64,000 nt of DNA from the NCBI RefSeq assembly GCF_025465275.1, contig NZ_JAODNK010000006.1:1-64000 (forward strand), in the 5' to 3' direction. Below are positions 1 through 8,255 of this stretch, piece after piece; positions within the stretch are counted from its first letter, which is position 1; each line of letters starts with the position of its first letter. The DNA comes from Nocardia sp. Lineage in GTDB: Bacteria; Actinomycetota; Actinomycetes; Mycobacteriales; Mycobacteriaceae. Under the pieces are notes generated by a model. The model worked only from the letters and a program-made list of their open reading frames with translations. It searched no databases and was not told where the DNA came from. A program made the translations under genes and the position numbers.

Positions 1-596
1 AGGTTGGCGCGGGCGGCGGTGTCGTAGCGGGCGCGGGCGGTGGGGGTGCGGAAGAGGTGCTGCTGCTGGACTAGTCCCTGTAGTACCGCTGCGCGGCCCT
101 GGCGGAAGAGGTTGTCGGGGACGTGTGCGTATTCTGCGCGGACGGCGGCTGCGTATGCGGCATAGGCGGATTCGCCGGCGGCCAGGATGGCGAGGTCGGC
201 GTCGCACAGGACGCCGCCGTTGCGGTCCGAGGGGTCCGGGTGGTGGCCAGCCGTGAGACGGACCAGGCGGGCTACCTCGGCGACTGTGTCGGCATCCAAA
301 CCCAGTGCGGGTAATGCGGTTTCGGCCAGCTTGGCGCTGGCCTCCTCATTGTCGCCGCCTTCCACCGAGTAGACGGCGTCGTGGAAGAAGGCCGCGTAGC
401 GCACGGCCTCGATATCGGCGGCATCGGCGGCCAGATCGTCGATGATGGCCAGCATTGCGGCCAGATGCTCGACGGTGTGATAGCGCCGGTGCGGTTCGCT
501 GTACCGGCGGACCAGGTCCTCCCCTAGAGCCCGCGCCGACGGTCCGGCCAGCTCGGTCCAGCGGTCCAGCAGTTCTACGTCGAGACTCGTCCCCAT
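1..596 (-). CDS. HD-domain metal-dependent phosphohydrolase-like protein, 3' part missing
   Basis: A reading frame starts at ATG 596 and stays open to the left edge, so about 198 residues are visible and the C-terminus lies outside. The N-terminal half has RRYHTVEHL followed about 30 residues later by FFHDAVY, the pattern of the predicted HD-superfamily hydrolases of the COG4339 type. The second motif supplies the His-Asp pair that binds metal in HD enzymes. A GHHPDP stretch near residue 115 adds further possible metal ligands. Function in this family is not established; nucleotide or phosphoester hydrolysis is an inference. The neighbouring gene to the right runs the opposite way, so the two are divergent. 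Confidence 0.75.
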   Translation of the reverse strand, partial: MGTSLDVELLDRWTELAGPSARALGEDLVRRYSEPHRRYHTVEHLAAMLAIIDDLAADAADIEAVRYAAFFHDAVYSVEGGDNEEASAKLAETALPALGLDADTVAEVARLVRLTAGHHPDPSDRNGGVLCDADLAILAAGESAYAAYAAAVRAEYAHVPDNLFRQGRAAVLQGLVQQQHLFRTPTARARYDTAARAN

Positions 597-772
597 CTAC
601 GCAGTCTGCCGAATTCACCGCCGCGACAACAGCCCTGAACCACGGTGCTCTTCGCCACTGCACCGAGCCGCACATCAGCTTCATGGCCCTGCCCACGTCC
701 GGCACTGCGCTCGGCGCTGTTCGGCCTTCGGCTCTTCACCACTGCGCCGGCGGGTGGCGGATACTGTGAGCC

Positions 773-1765
773 ATGTCGATGCAGCCTCGCCGGTGGACGC
801 CGCCGCATGCCACGCCGCGCGCCCGCGAAACTCACAGTGTTCCCGCTATGCCCGCGCTGCGGTTGCTCGAATTGCCCGGCAGGGGGCCGGAAGACGTGGT
901 GGTCGCGGCCGATGGGCGGGTGCTGACGGGTATCGAGGGCGGGGCGATTCTGGCGGTCGATCCGGCTACCGGAGCGGTCGAGCAGATTGCGCACACCGGC
1001 GGGCGGCCGCTCGGGCTGCACGCGGAATCCGATGGCTCGCTGTTGATCTGCGATGCGGAGCGTGGATTGCTGCGCCTGGACAAGCCGGGCGGTGAGATCG
1101 AAGTACTGGTGGCGGAGATCGACGGCGAAGCGCTGAACTTCCCCAGCAATGTGGTGGCCGACAGCGACGGGACCATCTACTTCTCCGAGTCCTCGCGTCG
1201 CTGGCCGCTGAAACAGTGGATGGGCGACATCATGGAGCACTCCGGCACCGGCCGGCTGCTGCGCCGGAGTCCGGACGGCACGATCGAAATCCTCATCGAC
1301 GGACTGGATTTCGCCAATGGCGTGGTGCTCGCGCCGGACCGCTCCTGCGTGCTGGTCGCCGAGACCGGCGCCTACCGCGTCACCCGGTATCGGCTGTCCG
1401 ACCCGCAGGCGGGCACGTACGACCGGCTCGTCGAGAACCTTCCGGGCTTCCCGGACAATATGTATCTCGGCAGCGACGGCCTGGTCTGGGTATCGCTGGT
1501 TTCGCCGCGAAATCCGTTGCTGGACAACCTGCTTCCGCTCCCGGGCATACTGCGGCAGATCTCGTGGGCGATTCCCGAACGGCTGCAACCGAAACCGGCG
1601 CGCACCGCATGGGCCATGGCCTTCGACTTCGACGGCGCGCCGGTGCACGATCTGCAGCGCGAGGGCACCGAGTACGCCATGGTGACCGCCGTCGCCGAAC
1701 ACGACGGCGTCCTCTACCTCGGCAGCATCACCGAATCGGCGATCGCGGTGACGCAGGTTCCCTAG
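773..1765 (+). CDS. SMP-30/strictosidine synthase-like beta-propeller protein
   Basis: A protein of 330 residues. After a basic 25-residue leader it shows repeated blade-like strands (GPEDVVVAADGRVLTGIEGG, PSNVVADSDGTIYFSES, FANGVVLAPDRSCVLVAET, PDNMYLGSDGLVWVSL), typical of the six-bladed gluconolactonase/strictosidine-synthase/APMAP superfamily. Homologues hydrolyse lactones or other esters with a bound calcium; the substrate here cannot be told. ATG 773 is used because the leader resembles that of related actinobacterial proteins as I remember them; ATG 779 is equally possible. The stop codon overlaps that of the convergent efpA-like gene by four bases (CTAG, 1762-1765), so there is no room for a terminator between them. 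Confidence 0.8.
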   Translation: MSMQPRRWTPPHATPRARETHSVPAMPALRLLELPGRGPEDVVVAADGRVLTGIEGGAILAVDPATGAVEQIAHTGGRPLGLHAESDGSLLICDAERGLLRLDKPGGEIEVLVAEIDGEALNFPSNVVADSDGTIYFSESSRRWPLKQWMGDIMEHSGTGRLLRRSPDGTIEILIDGLDFANGVVLAPDRSCVLVAETGAYRVTRYRLSDPQAGTYDRLVENLPGFPDNMYLGSDGLVWVSLVSPRNPLLDNLLPLPGILRQISWAIPERLQPKPARTAWAMAFDFDGAPVHDLQREGTEYAMVTAVAEHDGVLYLGSITESAIAVTQVP

Positions 1766-3246
1766 GACTTCTGAGCAGCGTCCTGGGCGTGCTGCGCCTG
1801 GGACAACTGCGCCGGTGTGTAGCGCAGTGACAGCGACATCAAGCCCATGGCGGCGGTGCCGAGCGCACAGACGAACAGCACCAGGGTGTAACCGCTGCCG
1901 AGCGCATCGATCTGCGCGGAGCTCATTTCGGTGACCTTGCCGGTGGTTCCGCCGAGCGACAGCGTGCGCGAGAGCGCGACCGGACTCAGCAGGCCGACCG
2001 CGAACGGCGTGCCCATATTCATGAACATCTGCCCGACCGCCGACAGCGGACCGATATTGGCCATGTCCACACCGACCAGTACGCACAGCGGCAGAATCAC
2101 GATGACCATGCCGACCGAGAAGCCGACCACGCACAGCAGTCCGAGCAGGGTCGGGAAGTACTCCACCGAACTGTCGATGGTGGAGCCGAAGAACAACCCG
2201 GCCGCCAGCACGATCGCCGAGCCGAACAGCAGCCAGCGCGGCTGCACATACTGCACCGCCTTGGACGACACAGCTGTGCCGACGCCCGCACCGAGCGTGA
2301 ACGGAATACTGCCCAGACCCGCCATGAGCGGGCTGTAGCCGAGCACGTTCTGCAGGAACTGCGCCACGAAGAAGGTCGTCGCACCCAGCACTCCCGACGC
2401 CAGGAAAATGGCCGCGAAGGAGATCACGCGGTCCCGGCTGTCGAACAGCGACCACGGCAGCAGCGGATTGGCGACATTGCGTTCGGCGAAGACGAATACG
2501 ATCAGCAGCGCCAGGCCGCCGACCAGCGCACCGATGATAATCGGGCTGTCCCAGCCCATTTCCGGACCTTCGGTCGCGCCGAACACAATGGCCGCGCAGG
2601 CCAGGGTGCCGAGCACCGCGCCGCGAATATCCAGCGAGATGCGGTGGTGTTCGGTGTCGTGCAGCTCGCGGAGCGCGCCCAGCACAATGAGCAGGCCGAT
2701 CGGCACATTGATCCAGAAGATCCAGCGCCAATCCACCTGGGTCAGCGCACCGCCGACCACCAGACCCCCGACCGAGCCGATGCCCACCATGGAACCGAGA
2801 ATCGCGATGGCCTGATTTCGGACAGGGCCGGGCGCGAAAGTGGTGGCTACCAACGCGAATGCGGTCGGCGCGGCAATGGCCGCACCGGTGCCCTGCAGCG
2901 CGCGGGCAGCGATCAGCCAGGCCTCGTTCTGTGCAGTGCCACAGAGCGCCGAAGCCACCGTGAATACGCCGACGCCGAGAATCAGCATGCGTTTGCGGCC
3001 GAAGGAGTCGCCTAGTCGACCGCCGAGCAGCATCAGACCCGCGAACGGCAGACCGTAAGCAGTGACGGTCCAGGCGCTGCCCGCATTGGACAGACCCAGC
3101 TGTTCCTGCACCCGCGGCAGCGCCAGAATCATGACGGTGCCATCGAGCACGACCATCAACTGCAGCCCGCTCAATACGAGAATCGCGAGCCCGAACGCCC
3201 GCTTGGTCACCGGATACTGCATCGTCGCAGCGGGATTATCGAGCAC
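1762..3246 (-). CDS. efpA: EfpA-like MFS multidrug efflux transporter (14-TM family)
   Basis: A 494-residue integral membrane protein of the major facilitator superfamily, DHA2/QacA type. It has the conserved Asp in the first helix (VVLDGTVMILALP), the motif GGRLGDSFGRKRM in loop 2-3, and about 14 hydrophobic segments. The N-terminal pattern and the C-terminal YTPAQLSQAQ stretch match M. tuberculosis EfpA (Rv2846c) closely from memory. Its position beside cysG repeats the Rv2846c-Rv2847c arrangement. It probably exports toxic compounds or lipids across the plasma membrane using the proton gradient. The ATG at 3246 gives MLDNPAATMQYPVTKRAF; ATG 3222 is an alternative. A 283-bp gap separates it from cysG upstream. 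Confidence 0.85.
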   Translation of the reverse strand: MLDNPAATMQYPVTKRAFGLAILVLSGLQLMVVLDGTVMILALPRVQEQLGLSNAGSAWTVTAYGLPFAGLMLLGGRLGDSFGRKRMLILGVGVFTVASALCGTAQNEAWLIAARALQGTGAAIAAPTAFALVATTFAPGPVRNQAIAILGSMVGIGSVGGLVVGGALTQVDWRWIFWINVPIGLLIVLGALRELHDTEHHRISLDIRGAVLGTLACAAIVFGATEGPEMGWDSPIIIGALVGGLALLIVFVFAERNVANPLLPWSLFDSRDRVISFAAIFLASGVLGATTFFVAQFLQNVLGYSPLMAGLGSIPFTLGAGVGTAVSSKAVQYVQPRWLLFGSAIVLAAGLFFGSTIDSSVEYFPTLLGLLCVVGFSVGMVIVILPLCVLVGVDMANIGPLSAVGQMFMNMGTPFAVGLLSPVALSRTLSLGGTTGKVTEMSSAQIDALGSGYTLVLFVCALGTAAMGLMSLSLRYTPAQLSQAQHAQDAAQKS

Positions 3247-3529
3247 TCCGACACTGTAATGGATGCCGGACGGACCGAACCGATCTCGTTCCCGCGCGAT
3301 CGGCTCAGCACCACGGCCTGACCGCGCAGCAGCGGAAGTACCTGGGCACCGATCGACGCGGCGGCCGAGGCCACCGCACAGCCCCCGTCGTCACCACACA
3401 GCCCCAATAGGTGCTGCGCGGTATCGACAGTTGCTGTGCGACGGCCGAGGCCGTCCTCGAGGAACGGTGCGGGCGTCGCAGCTGTCGTACCACCGGAAAC
3501 TCTGGGCACAGCGGGCGATCCCGGCTCGC

Positions 3530-4792
3530 TCAGAGCGCGGCGGTGTCGGGAGCGCCGGCGGTGAATCCGGCGGTGGGGCCGATGACGATAATGGCCGGCG
3601 GGCGGATGGCTTCGGCGCGTACCTGCTCGGCGACGGTCGACAGATCGGCGCGGACAATGCGCTGGGTGCGCAGGCTGCCCTCCTGAACGATGGTCACCGG
3701 GGTATCCGCGGCGCGGCCGCCTTCCAGCAGTGCGGTGGCGAACTTGTCGATGCGCTCCACGGCCATGAGCAGCACGATGGTGCCGCGCAGCCGCGCCAGA
3801 GCGGGCCAGTCTACGAGCGAGTCCGGGTGGTCCGGGGCGACGTGCCCACTCACCACGACGAATTCGTGGGTGACGCCGCGGTGGGTGACAGGGATTCCGG
3901 CCAGGGCGGGCACCGAGATCGCGCTGGTGACGCCGGGCACTACGGTCACCGGAACACCGGCTTCGACACAGGCTTCGAGTTCCTCGTAGCCGCGGCCGAA
4001 AACATAAGGATCGCCGCCCTTGAGGCGGACCACGAACTTTCCGGCCTTCGCGCCCTCGATGAGCGCGGTATTGATGGCCTCCTGTGCCATGGCGCGGCCG
4101 TACGGAATCTTGGCGGCGTCCACGACCTCGACGTCCGGGCCGAGTTCGGCCAGCAGCTCCGGCGGCGCAAGCCGGTCGGCGACAACAAGATTCGCACGCG
4201 CCAGCAGTCGGCGGCCGCGCACGGTGATCAGGTCCGGATCGCCGGGACCGCCGCCGATGAGTGCCACGCCCGCGGCCACCGGACCCGAATCATCGGTCAC
4301 GACACCGGATTGCAGCGCCTCGAGGAGTGCGGTGCGTACCGCGGCCGAACGGCGATGCTGCCCACCGGCGAGCACGCCCAGACTCATACCGTCGTAGCGC
4401 GCGGTGGCGGGAGTGACAGCGGTGCCCAGCCGCGCATTGTCGGCACGCACGGAGAAGATACGCCGCCGGGTCGCCTCGGCCACCACGGCCGCATTGGTGT
4501 CGGGTTCATCGGTGCAGACGAGTGCGTACCAGGCGTCCGCGAGATCGCCGTCGGCATAGTCGCGCAATTCGAGAGTGAGCTGCCCGGAGGTGGCCATACC
4601 CTCGACCGCCGGAGTCGCCTCACGGCTGATCACGTGCACATCCGCACCGGAGGCGATGAGCAGTCCGAGCCGGCGCTGCGCCACGGTCCCACCACCCACC
4701 ACCACGACGCGGCGCCCGTTCAGATCGAGCCCGACCAGGTAGTTCGGGTCGCCAACGGGCTGGTCATCGGATGCGGCTGACGTGTTCGGCAC
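3530..4792 (-). CDS. cysG: Siroheme synthase / uroporphyrinogen-III C-methyltransferase
   Basis: About 420 residues with two parts. Residues 1-150 form the precorrin-2 dehydrogenase/ferrochelatase-like Rossmann domain (VVVVGGGTVAQRRLGLLIASGADVHVI). The C-terminal part is the S-adenosylmethionine-dependent methyltransferase (GGGPGDPDLITVRG, VVADRLAPPELL, RLKGGDPYVFGRGYEE, PGVTSAISVPA). It methylates uroporphyrinogen III to precorrin-2 and can feed both siroheme and cobalamin synthesis, which fits the cob genes in this window. GTG 4792 (VPNTSAASDDQPV) is preferred; the frame continues upstream to 4831, but those extra residues look unlike the family. It corresponds to M. tuberculosis Rv2847c and precedes efpA as there. 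Confidence 0.88.
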   Translation of the reverse strand: MPNTSAASDDQPVGDPNYLVGLDLNGRRVVVVGGGTVAQRRLGLLIASGADVHVISREATPAVEGMATSGQLTLELRDYADGDLADAWYALVCTDEPDTNAAVVAEATRRRIFSVRADNARLGTAVTPATARYDGMSLGVLAGGQHRRSAAVRTALLEALQSGVVTDDSGPVAAGVALIGGGPGDPDLITVRGRRLLARANLVVADRLAPPELLAELGPDVEVVDAAKIPYGRAMAQEAINTALIEGAKAGKFVVRLKGGDPYVFGRGYEELEACVEAGVPVTVVPGVTSAISVPALAGIPVTHRGVTHEFVVVSGHVAPDHPDSLVDWPALARLRGTIVLLMAVERIDKFATALLEGGRAADTPVTIVQEGSLRTQRIVRADLSTVAEQVRAEAIRPPAIIVIGPTAGFTAGAPDTAAL

Positions 4793-4991
4793 AAGGATTG
4801 AGCCTACGGTGTCGGCGGAAACTCGCCACAATCGCCCGGCGGCCAGGCAACAACCGATACCGAGCTGCCATGTCCGGTCCCGGAAACCCGTGCAGCCGCA
4901 CGCTTCCGGCCAGGCCGGGTCCCGCTGTTCGCTGCACGGCAGATCCGACGCCCAGTTATCGCGTCGGGTTCCTGCCGCGGCGGGCTCTGGT

Positions 4992-5399
4992 TCAGATGCC
5001 GCTGTGGATCTTGGTCGGGGTGATGCGGACGGTTACGCGCCCGGCGGGGTCGGTGAGCGACGAAGGCATGAACTCGCCGTAGGTCTGCCCGGTGAACTTG
5101 AGCGACATGCGGTCCGGCAGGGCGCGCTCGGGGTCCGGCTGCACGGTGACGGTGCCGCGGATCTCGGCGTAGACGTAGGGGTTCTCCGGCGGGGTGATCA
5201 GCACGGTGGCTCGCGGGTCCCGCACCAGGTTCTTGTACTGCTGCCGACTCACCGAGGTGGAGTAGATCAGGTCGTCGCCGTCGCGGTCGAGCCACGCGAC
5301 GGTCAGGTGCGGCTGGCCGTTGGCGCCGACGGTCGCCACTGTGGCGAATACCTTCGACTCGTCGATGTGCTTCTTGAGTCCCTCGGGAAGTGTGGTCAC
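4992..5399 (-). CDS. PPOX-class split-barrel oxidoreductase, probably F420-dependent
   Basis: A small protein of about 135 residues from GTG 5399; the frame extends nine codons upstream to TTG 5426. It has the pyridoxamine-5'-phosphate-oxidase-like split barrel: ATVATVGANGQPHLTVAWLDRDGDDLIYSTS, then KNLVRDPRATVLITPPENPYVYAEIRGTV. This is the pattern of actinobacterial F420H2- or flavin-binding reductases such as Rv1155. Substrate unknown. The start VTTLPEGLKKHIDES matches the usual family N-terminus, which is why GTG is chosen, although no clear ribosome binding site precedes it. It follows the DoxX-like gene on the same strand after 42 bases, so the two may be cotranscribed. Confidence 0.8.
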   Translation of the reverse strand: MTTLPEGLKKHIDESKVFATVATVGANGQPHLTVAWLDRDGDDLIYSTSVSRQQYKNLVRDPRATVLITPPENPYVYAEIRGTVTVQPDPERALPDRMSLKFTGQTYGEFMPSSLTDPAGRVTVRITPTKIHSGI

Positions 5400-5441
5400 G
5401 GGTGTTGTGAACAGACTGCGCCGCAAGCGAATTCCCGGGCC

Positions 5442-6791
5442 CTATTTCACACCGTTGGCGTAGTCCTGCACCAGATGCAATCCGCCCTGACGGACCGGCA
5501 TTCGATCCGAGTCGACGAGCGTGAGCGACAGCGTCACCGGATGACCTTCGAGTTCGCCGGTCAGCGTCAGCCGATCCGGTGCGGGGCGATCGTAGGTCAA
5601 GGTCGCCAAAGCATCGGAAGCCGCGGGCGCACGCAGGGTGAGACGGTGTGCGCCACTATCGAATTCCGTCAGGACCGGGACCATTCCGTCATCCATGCGC
5701 TGATAGATCGCCACTCCCGGATCTTCGAACACCATTCGCCGCCAGCGGGTTTCATCGGTGAGCAGGGGCGGCACCGGCTGCCCGTCCCTGGTGAACTCGG
5801 TGACACTCCAGATTCCGTACAGCTCGGAGTGCGGTCGGCCCGGGCCGTATTTGTGCCAGCCGTCCCAGGCACCCACCGACTGGCCCAGGATGAACCAGAG
5901 CGCCAGCACCACCAGTGCGATATCGGAGATCCGCCGTGATCGCCGCGTCCGGAACGGGGTGGGCGCGGTCGAGGGCCCGGCCGCGCCGCCCAGCAGTGCG
6001 GTGGTGAGCCGCCGCGCATCCGGGGCCAGTAGCACCATCGAGAGCAGCAGCAGGTGGAACGACAACAGTTTGACCGGGACGTCGAAGGTCATGTTCAGCA
6101 CCCACACCTGCGCCATGCTCACCAGGCTGAGCAGCGCTCCGGCCAGCTGGGTGCGCGGCAGCAGAAGCAGCACGCCGCCGGTGATCTCGGCCATGCCGAG
6201 CAGGCTCTCGTACACCGGTGAGGCGCCGACCTGATTCCACAGCACCGCCATATGACCGAAGTCGCCGTAGGGCTGAATGAGGGTGGCCAGGCCGGGGACC
6301 GGCATCTGCAGCGGAATCGCCTTCGCAAAGCCGTAATTCAGCATCTGACCGGCCAGAATGACCCGGAAGAAGAGCAGGAACCAGCCGGCTGCGGTGCGGT
6401 ATTCGGTGCGCCTGCGGTCCAGCGCACTCCACACGGCGGCCACCAGCACCGCGGCGATCAGAATGCAGAAGACCTCGATCCACAGATACAGCTGATCGCC
6501 ACTGCCGGAATCCAAATTCAGCAGGACGCCCGGATGGTCGAAGACCGTGCGCCCGGTCCATCGCACCAGCGGGCCGAGCAGGTCCGCGTACTTCTGCATG
6601 AGATCGTCGGGCAGCCACTTCTGGACGACGCCGAAGAAGGCGAAGATCGGCTGCGGGTAAATGACACAGAACAACGTGAAATAGGCAATCACGAAGCGGA
6701 AGAGAATCCGGAATGCCGGTCGCCACTCCCGGTTCTCCTCCGGCGGCAGATCCTCGAGATCCGTTGCGGCACCGACTGTTCGCACACTCAT
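5442..6791 (-). CDS. DoxX-like integral membrane protein
   Basis: A 449-residue protein with a soluble acidic N-terminus, six to seven hydrophobic segments between about residues 28 and 310, and a roughly 130-residue hydrophilic C-terminal domain after the last membrane helix (ISDIALVVLALWFILGQSVGAW). The central stretch LAGQMLNYGFAKAIPLQMP ... LLGMAEITGGVLLLLPRTQLAGALLS resembles the DoxX/DoxD membrane family. The C-terminal part (IWSVTEFTRDGQPVPPLLTDETRWRRMVFE) is a repeated element of long DoxX-like proteins of actinomycetes. Function is unknown; a quinone- or thiol-linked redox role is only a family-level suggestion. ATG 6791 is preceded by GAGGGGA. The gene faces the phosphotransferase gene across a 322-bp intergenic region. 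Confidence 0.65.
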   Translation of the reverse strand: MSVRTVGAATDLEDLPPEENREWRPAFRILFRFVIAYFTLFCVIYPQPIFAFFGVVQKWLPDDLMQKYADLLGPLVRWTGRTVFDHPGVLLNLDSGSGDQLYLWIEVFCILIAAVLVAAVWSALDRRRTEYRTAAGWFLLFFRVILAGQMLNYGFAKAIPLQMPVPGLATLIQPYGDFGHMAVLWNQVGASPVYESLLGMAEITGGVLLLLPRTQLAGALLSLVSMAQVWVLNMTFDVPVKLLSFHLLLLSMVLLAPDARRLTTALLGGAAGPSTAPTPFRTRRSRRISDIALVVLALWFILGQSVGAWDGWHKYGPGRPHSELYGIWSVTEFTRDGQPVPPLLTDETRWRRMVFEDPGVAIYQRMDDGMVPVLTEFDSGAHRLTLRAPAASDALATLTYDRPAPDRLTLTGELEGHPVTLSLTLVDSDRMPVRQGGLHLVQDYANGVK

Positions 6792-7113
6792 CGCACATCC
6801 CCTCGCTCCGAACTTCGACCGTAGTTCGAATACGATCTCGACGCCTCCGGGTTATCCCCCTTTTCCGGAGCTCCGGCATACCTCTGCGGGATTACGTGCC
6901 AGCCCCCATCGTGATGAGGTGCCAGCACTACCGCCGGGCCGGAATTCACGTCAGCAGTCGTCCCATTCACCGGTACTCGCGGGCGCAACCCCTGCACAAT
7001 CGAACTGGAACACGTTACATTTCTCGGCACCGTGTTATCCGGGTCACAGCGGCCCTCTCGGCCTGCCCGAACCGAACTGACACGCCTGCCTTTCCATGCC
7101 AGGAGGAATAGAC
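6792..7113. other. 322-bp divergent intergenic region
   Basis: No convincing gene is present. The region carries the promoters of the DoxX-like gene (left) and the phosphotransferase operon (right). It holds one recognisable site, a KstR-like box at 7006-7019, and ends with a strong AGGAGG ribosome binding site at 7101-7106. It is less GC-rich than its neighbours, as expected for promoter DNA. Confidence 0.6.
7006..7019. promoter_or_regulatory. KstR-like operator
   Basis: The 14-mer TGGAACACGTTACA fits TnnAACnnGTTnnA, the site I recall for the cholesterol-catabolism repressor KstR of mycolata, at all eight fixed positions. It lies about 95 bp upstream of the phosphotransferase start and 215 bp upstream of the DoxX-like start. 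Chance occurrence of such an AT-rich pattern in 64 kb of this composition is roughly 0.15 by my estimate, so it is suggestive, not proven. No kstR gene is in the window. Confidence 0.45.
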
Positions 7114-8250
7114 ATGTCGGCCGACGACCCGAACCAGAGATGGGAACTCACCGTCTCCGACCGCGACGAGGATCAGCTCGCGGCACAATTGGCGAGCTGG
7201 CTCGCCACCAAGGTCGTAGCCGACGAGGCGCCCCGCGTCACCTCGCTGACCAAGCCGCAAGCGGGCGGCATGTCCAGCACCACGCTGCTCTTCGACGCCG
7301 AATGGACCGAGAACGGGCAGCCCGCGGGCGGCTCCTACGTCGCGCGCCTGGCGCCGGAGGACAGCTCCTTCCCGGTCTTCGAGAAGTACGACCTGGAAAC
7401 CCAGTACGCCATCATGGCCGGAGTCGCCGAGGCCACCGATGCACCGGTGCCGGAGCTGTGCTGGATCGAGACCGATCCGAAGGTGCTCGGCTCCACGTTC
7501 TTCGTCATGCGGCGCGTGAACGGCCGTGTCTGCGAGGACAACCCGCCGTACGTGTTCTTCGGCTGGGTCTTCGACGCCACGCCGGAACAGCGGCTGGAGA
7601 TCACCCGCAAGACCGTCGAGGTCATTGCCAAGGTGCACAGCATCGAGAATCCCGAGCAGCGCTTCCCCATGCTGCACGGCGAGGGCTCGGCGCTGCGCCG
7701 GCACTTCGAGGCCCAGAAGCAGTGGTACGACTGGGCGCTCGCCCGCGACGGATTCCGTATTCCGCTACTGGAGCGCACCTTCGAGTGGCTGGAGCAGAAC
7801 TGGCCGGAGGACTCGGGCCCGGATGTGCTCAACTGGGGTGACGCCCGGCCGGGCAACATCATGTTCCAGGAGAACGACGAAAGCGATCTGGTCGCCGTCC
7901 TCGACTGGGAGATGGCGGCCATCGGCCCGCGTGAACTCGATGTGGCCTGGCCCATCCTGATCCACCGCTTCTTCCAGGACATCGCCACCCGATTCGATCA
8001 GCCGGGACTGCCGGACTTCCTGCGGCGCAGCGATATCGAGAAGATGTACGAGGAGGCCACCGGGCACGCGGTCCGCGATCTGGACTGGTACCTGATGTAC
8101 GCGGCGCTGCGCCACGGCATCGTGATGGGCCGCATCAAGCGCCGCATGATCCATTTCGGTGAGGACACCGATACCGACGATCGCGACGACTACGTCATGC
8201 ACCGACCGCTGCTCGAGGCCATGCTCGACGGCACCTACGCCTGGGATTGA
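7114..8250 (+). CDS. APH-family phosphotransferase-like protein
   Basis: A protein of 378 residues in the aminoglycoside-phosphotransferase/choline-kinase fold. Visible kinase-like elements are the N-lobe (SYVARLAPEDSSFPVFEKYDLETQYAIM), the catalytic-loop equivalent NWGDARPGNIMF (Asp as base, Asn as metal ligand) and the metal-binding VAVLDWEMAAIGPRELDVAW. This subgroup is common in mycobacteria and resembles the kinase domain of ACAD10-type proteins linked to lipid or sterol breakdown. The substrate is unknown. ATG 7114 is chosen because AGGAGG (7101-7106) sits seven bases before it; an in-frame ATG at 7096 lies in front of that site. The next gene starts six bases after its stop, so they form an operon. 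Confidence 0.8.
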   Translation: MSADDPNQRWELTVSDRDEDQLAAQLASWLATKVVADEAPRVTSLTKPQAGGMSSTTLLFDAEWTENGQPAGGSYVARLAPEDSSFPVFEKYDLETQYAIMAGVAEATDAPVPELCWIETDPKVLGSTFFVMRRVNGRVCEDNPPYVFFGWVFDATPEQRLEITRKTVEVIAKVHSIENPEQRFPMLHGEGSALRRHFEAQKQWYDWALARDGFRIPLLERTFEWLEQNWPEDSGPDVLNWGDARPGNIMFQENDESDLVAVLDWEMAAIGPRELDVAWPILIHRFFQDIATRFDQPGLPDFLRRSDIEKMYEEATGHAVRDLDWYLMYAALRHGIVMGRIKRRMIHFGEDTDTDDRDDYVMHRPLLEAMLDGTYAWD

Positions 8251-8255
8251 GAGCT

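Noticed and set aside
575..2731. 718-codon minus-strand frame across the propeller and exporter genes
   Set aside because: It spans two convergent real genes and gives a His/Arg/Gly-rich product without family features.
3207..3509. 100-codon frame between cysG and efpA
   Set aside because: It overlaps the efpA start, has no ribosome binding site or recognisable feature, and is more likely leader DNA.
3263..4780. 505-codon plus-strand frame opposite cysG
   Set aside because: It is antisense to a gene with clear CysG motifs and shows no domain.
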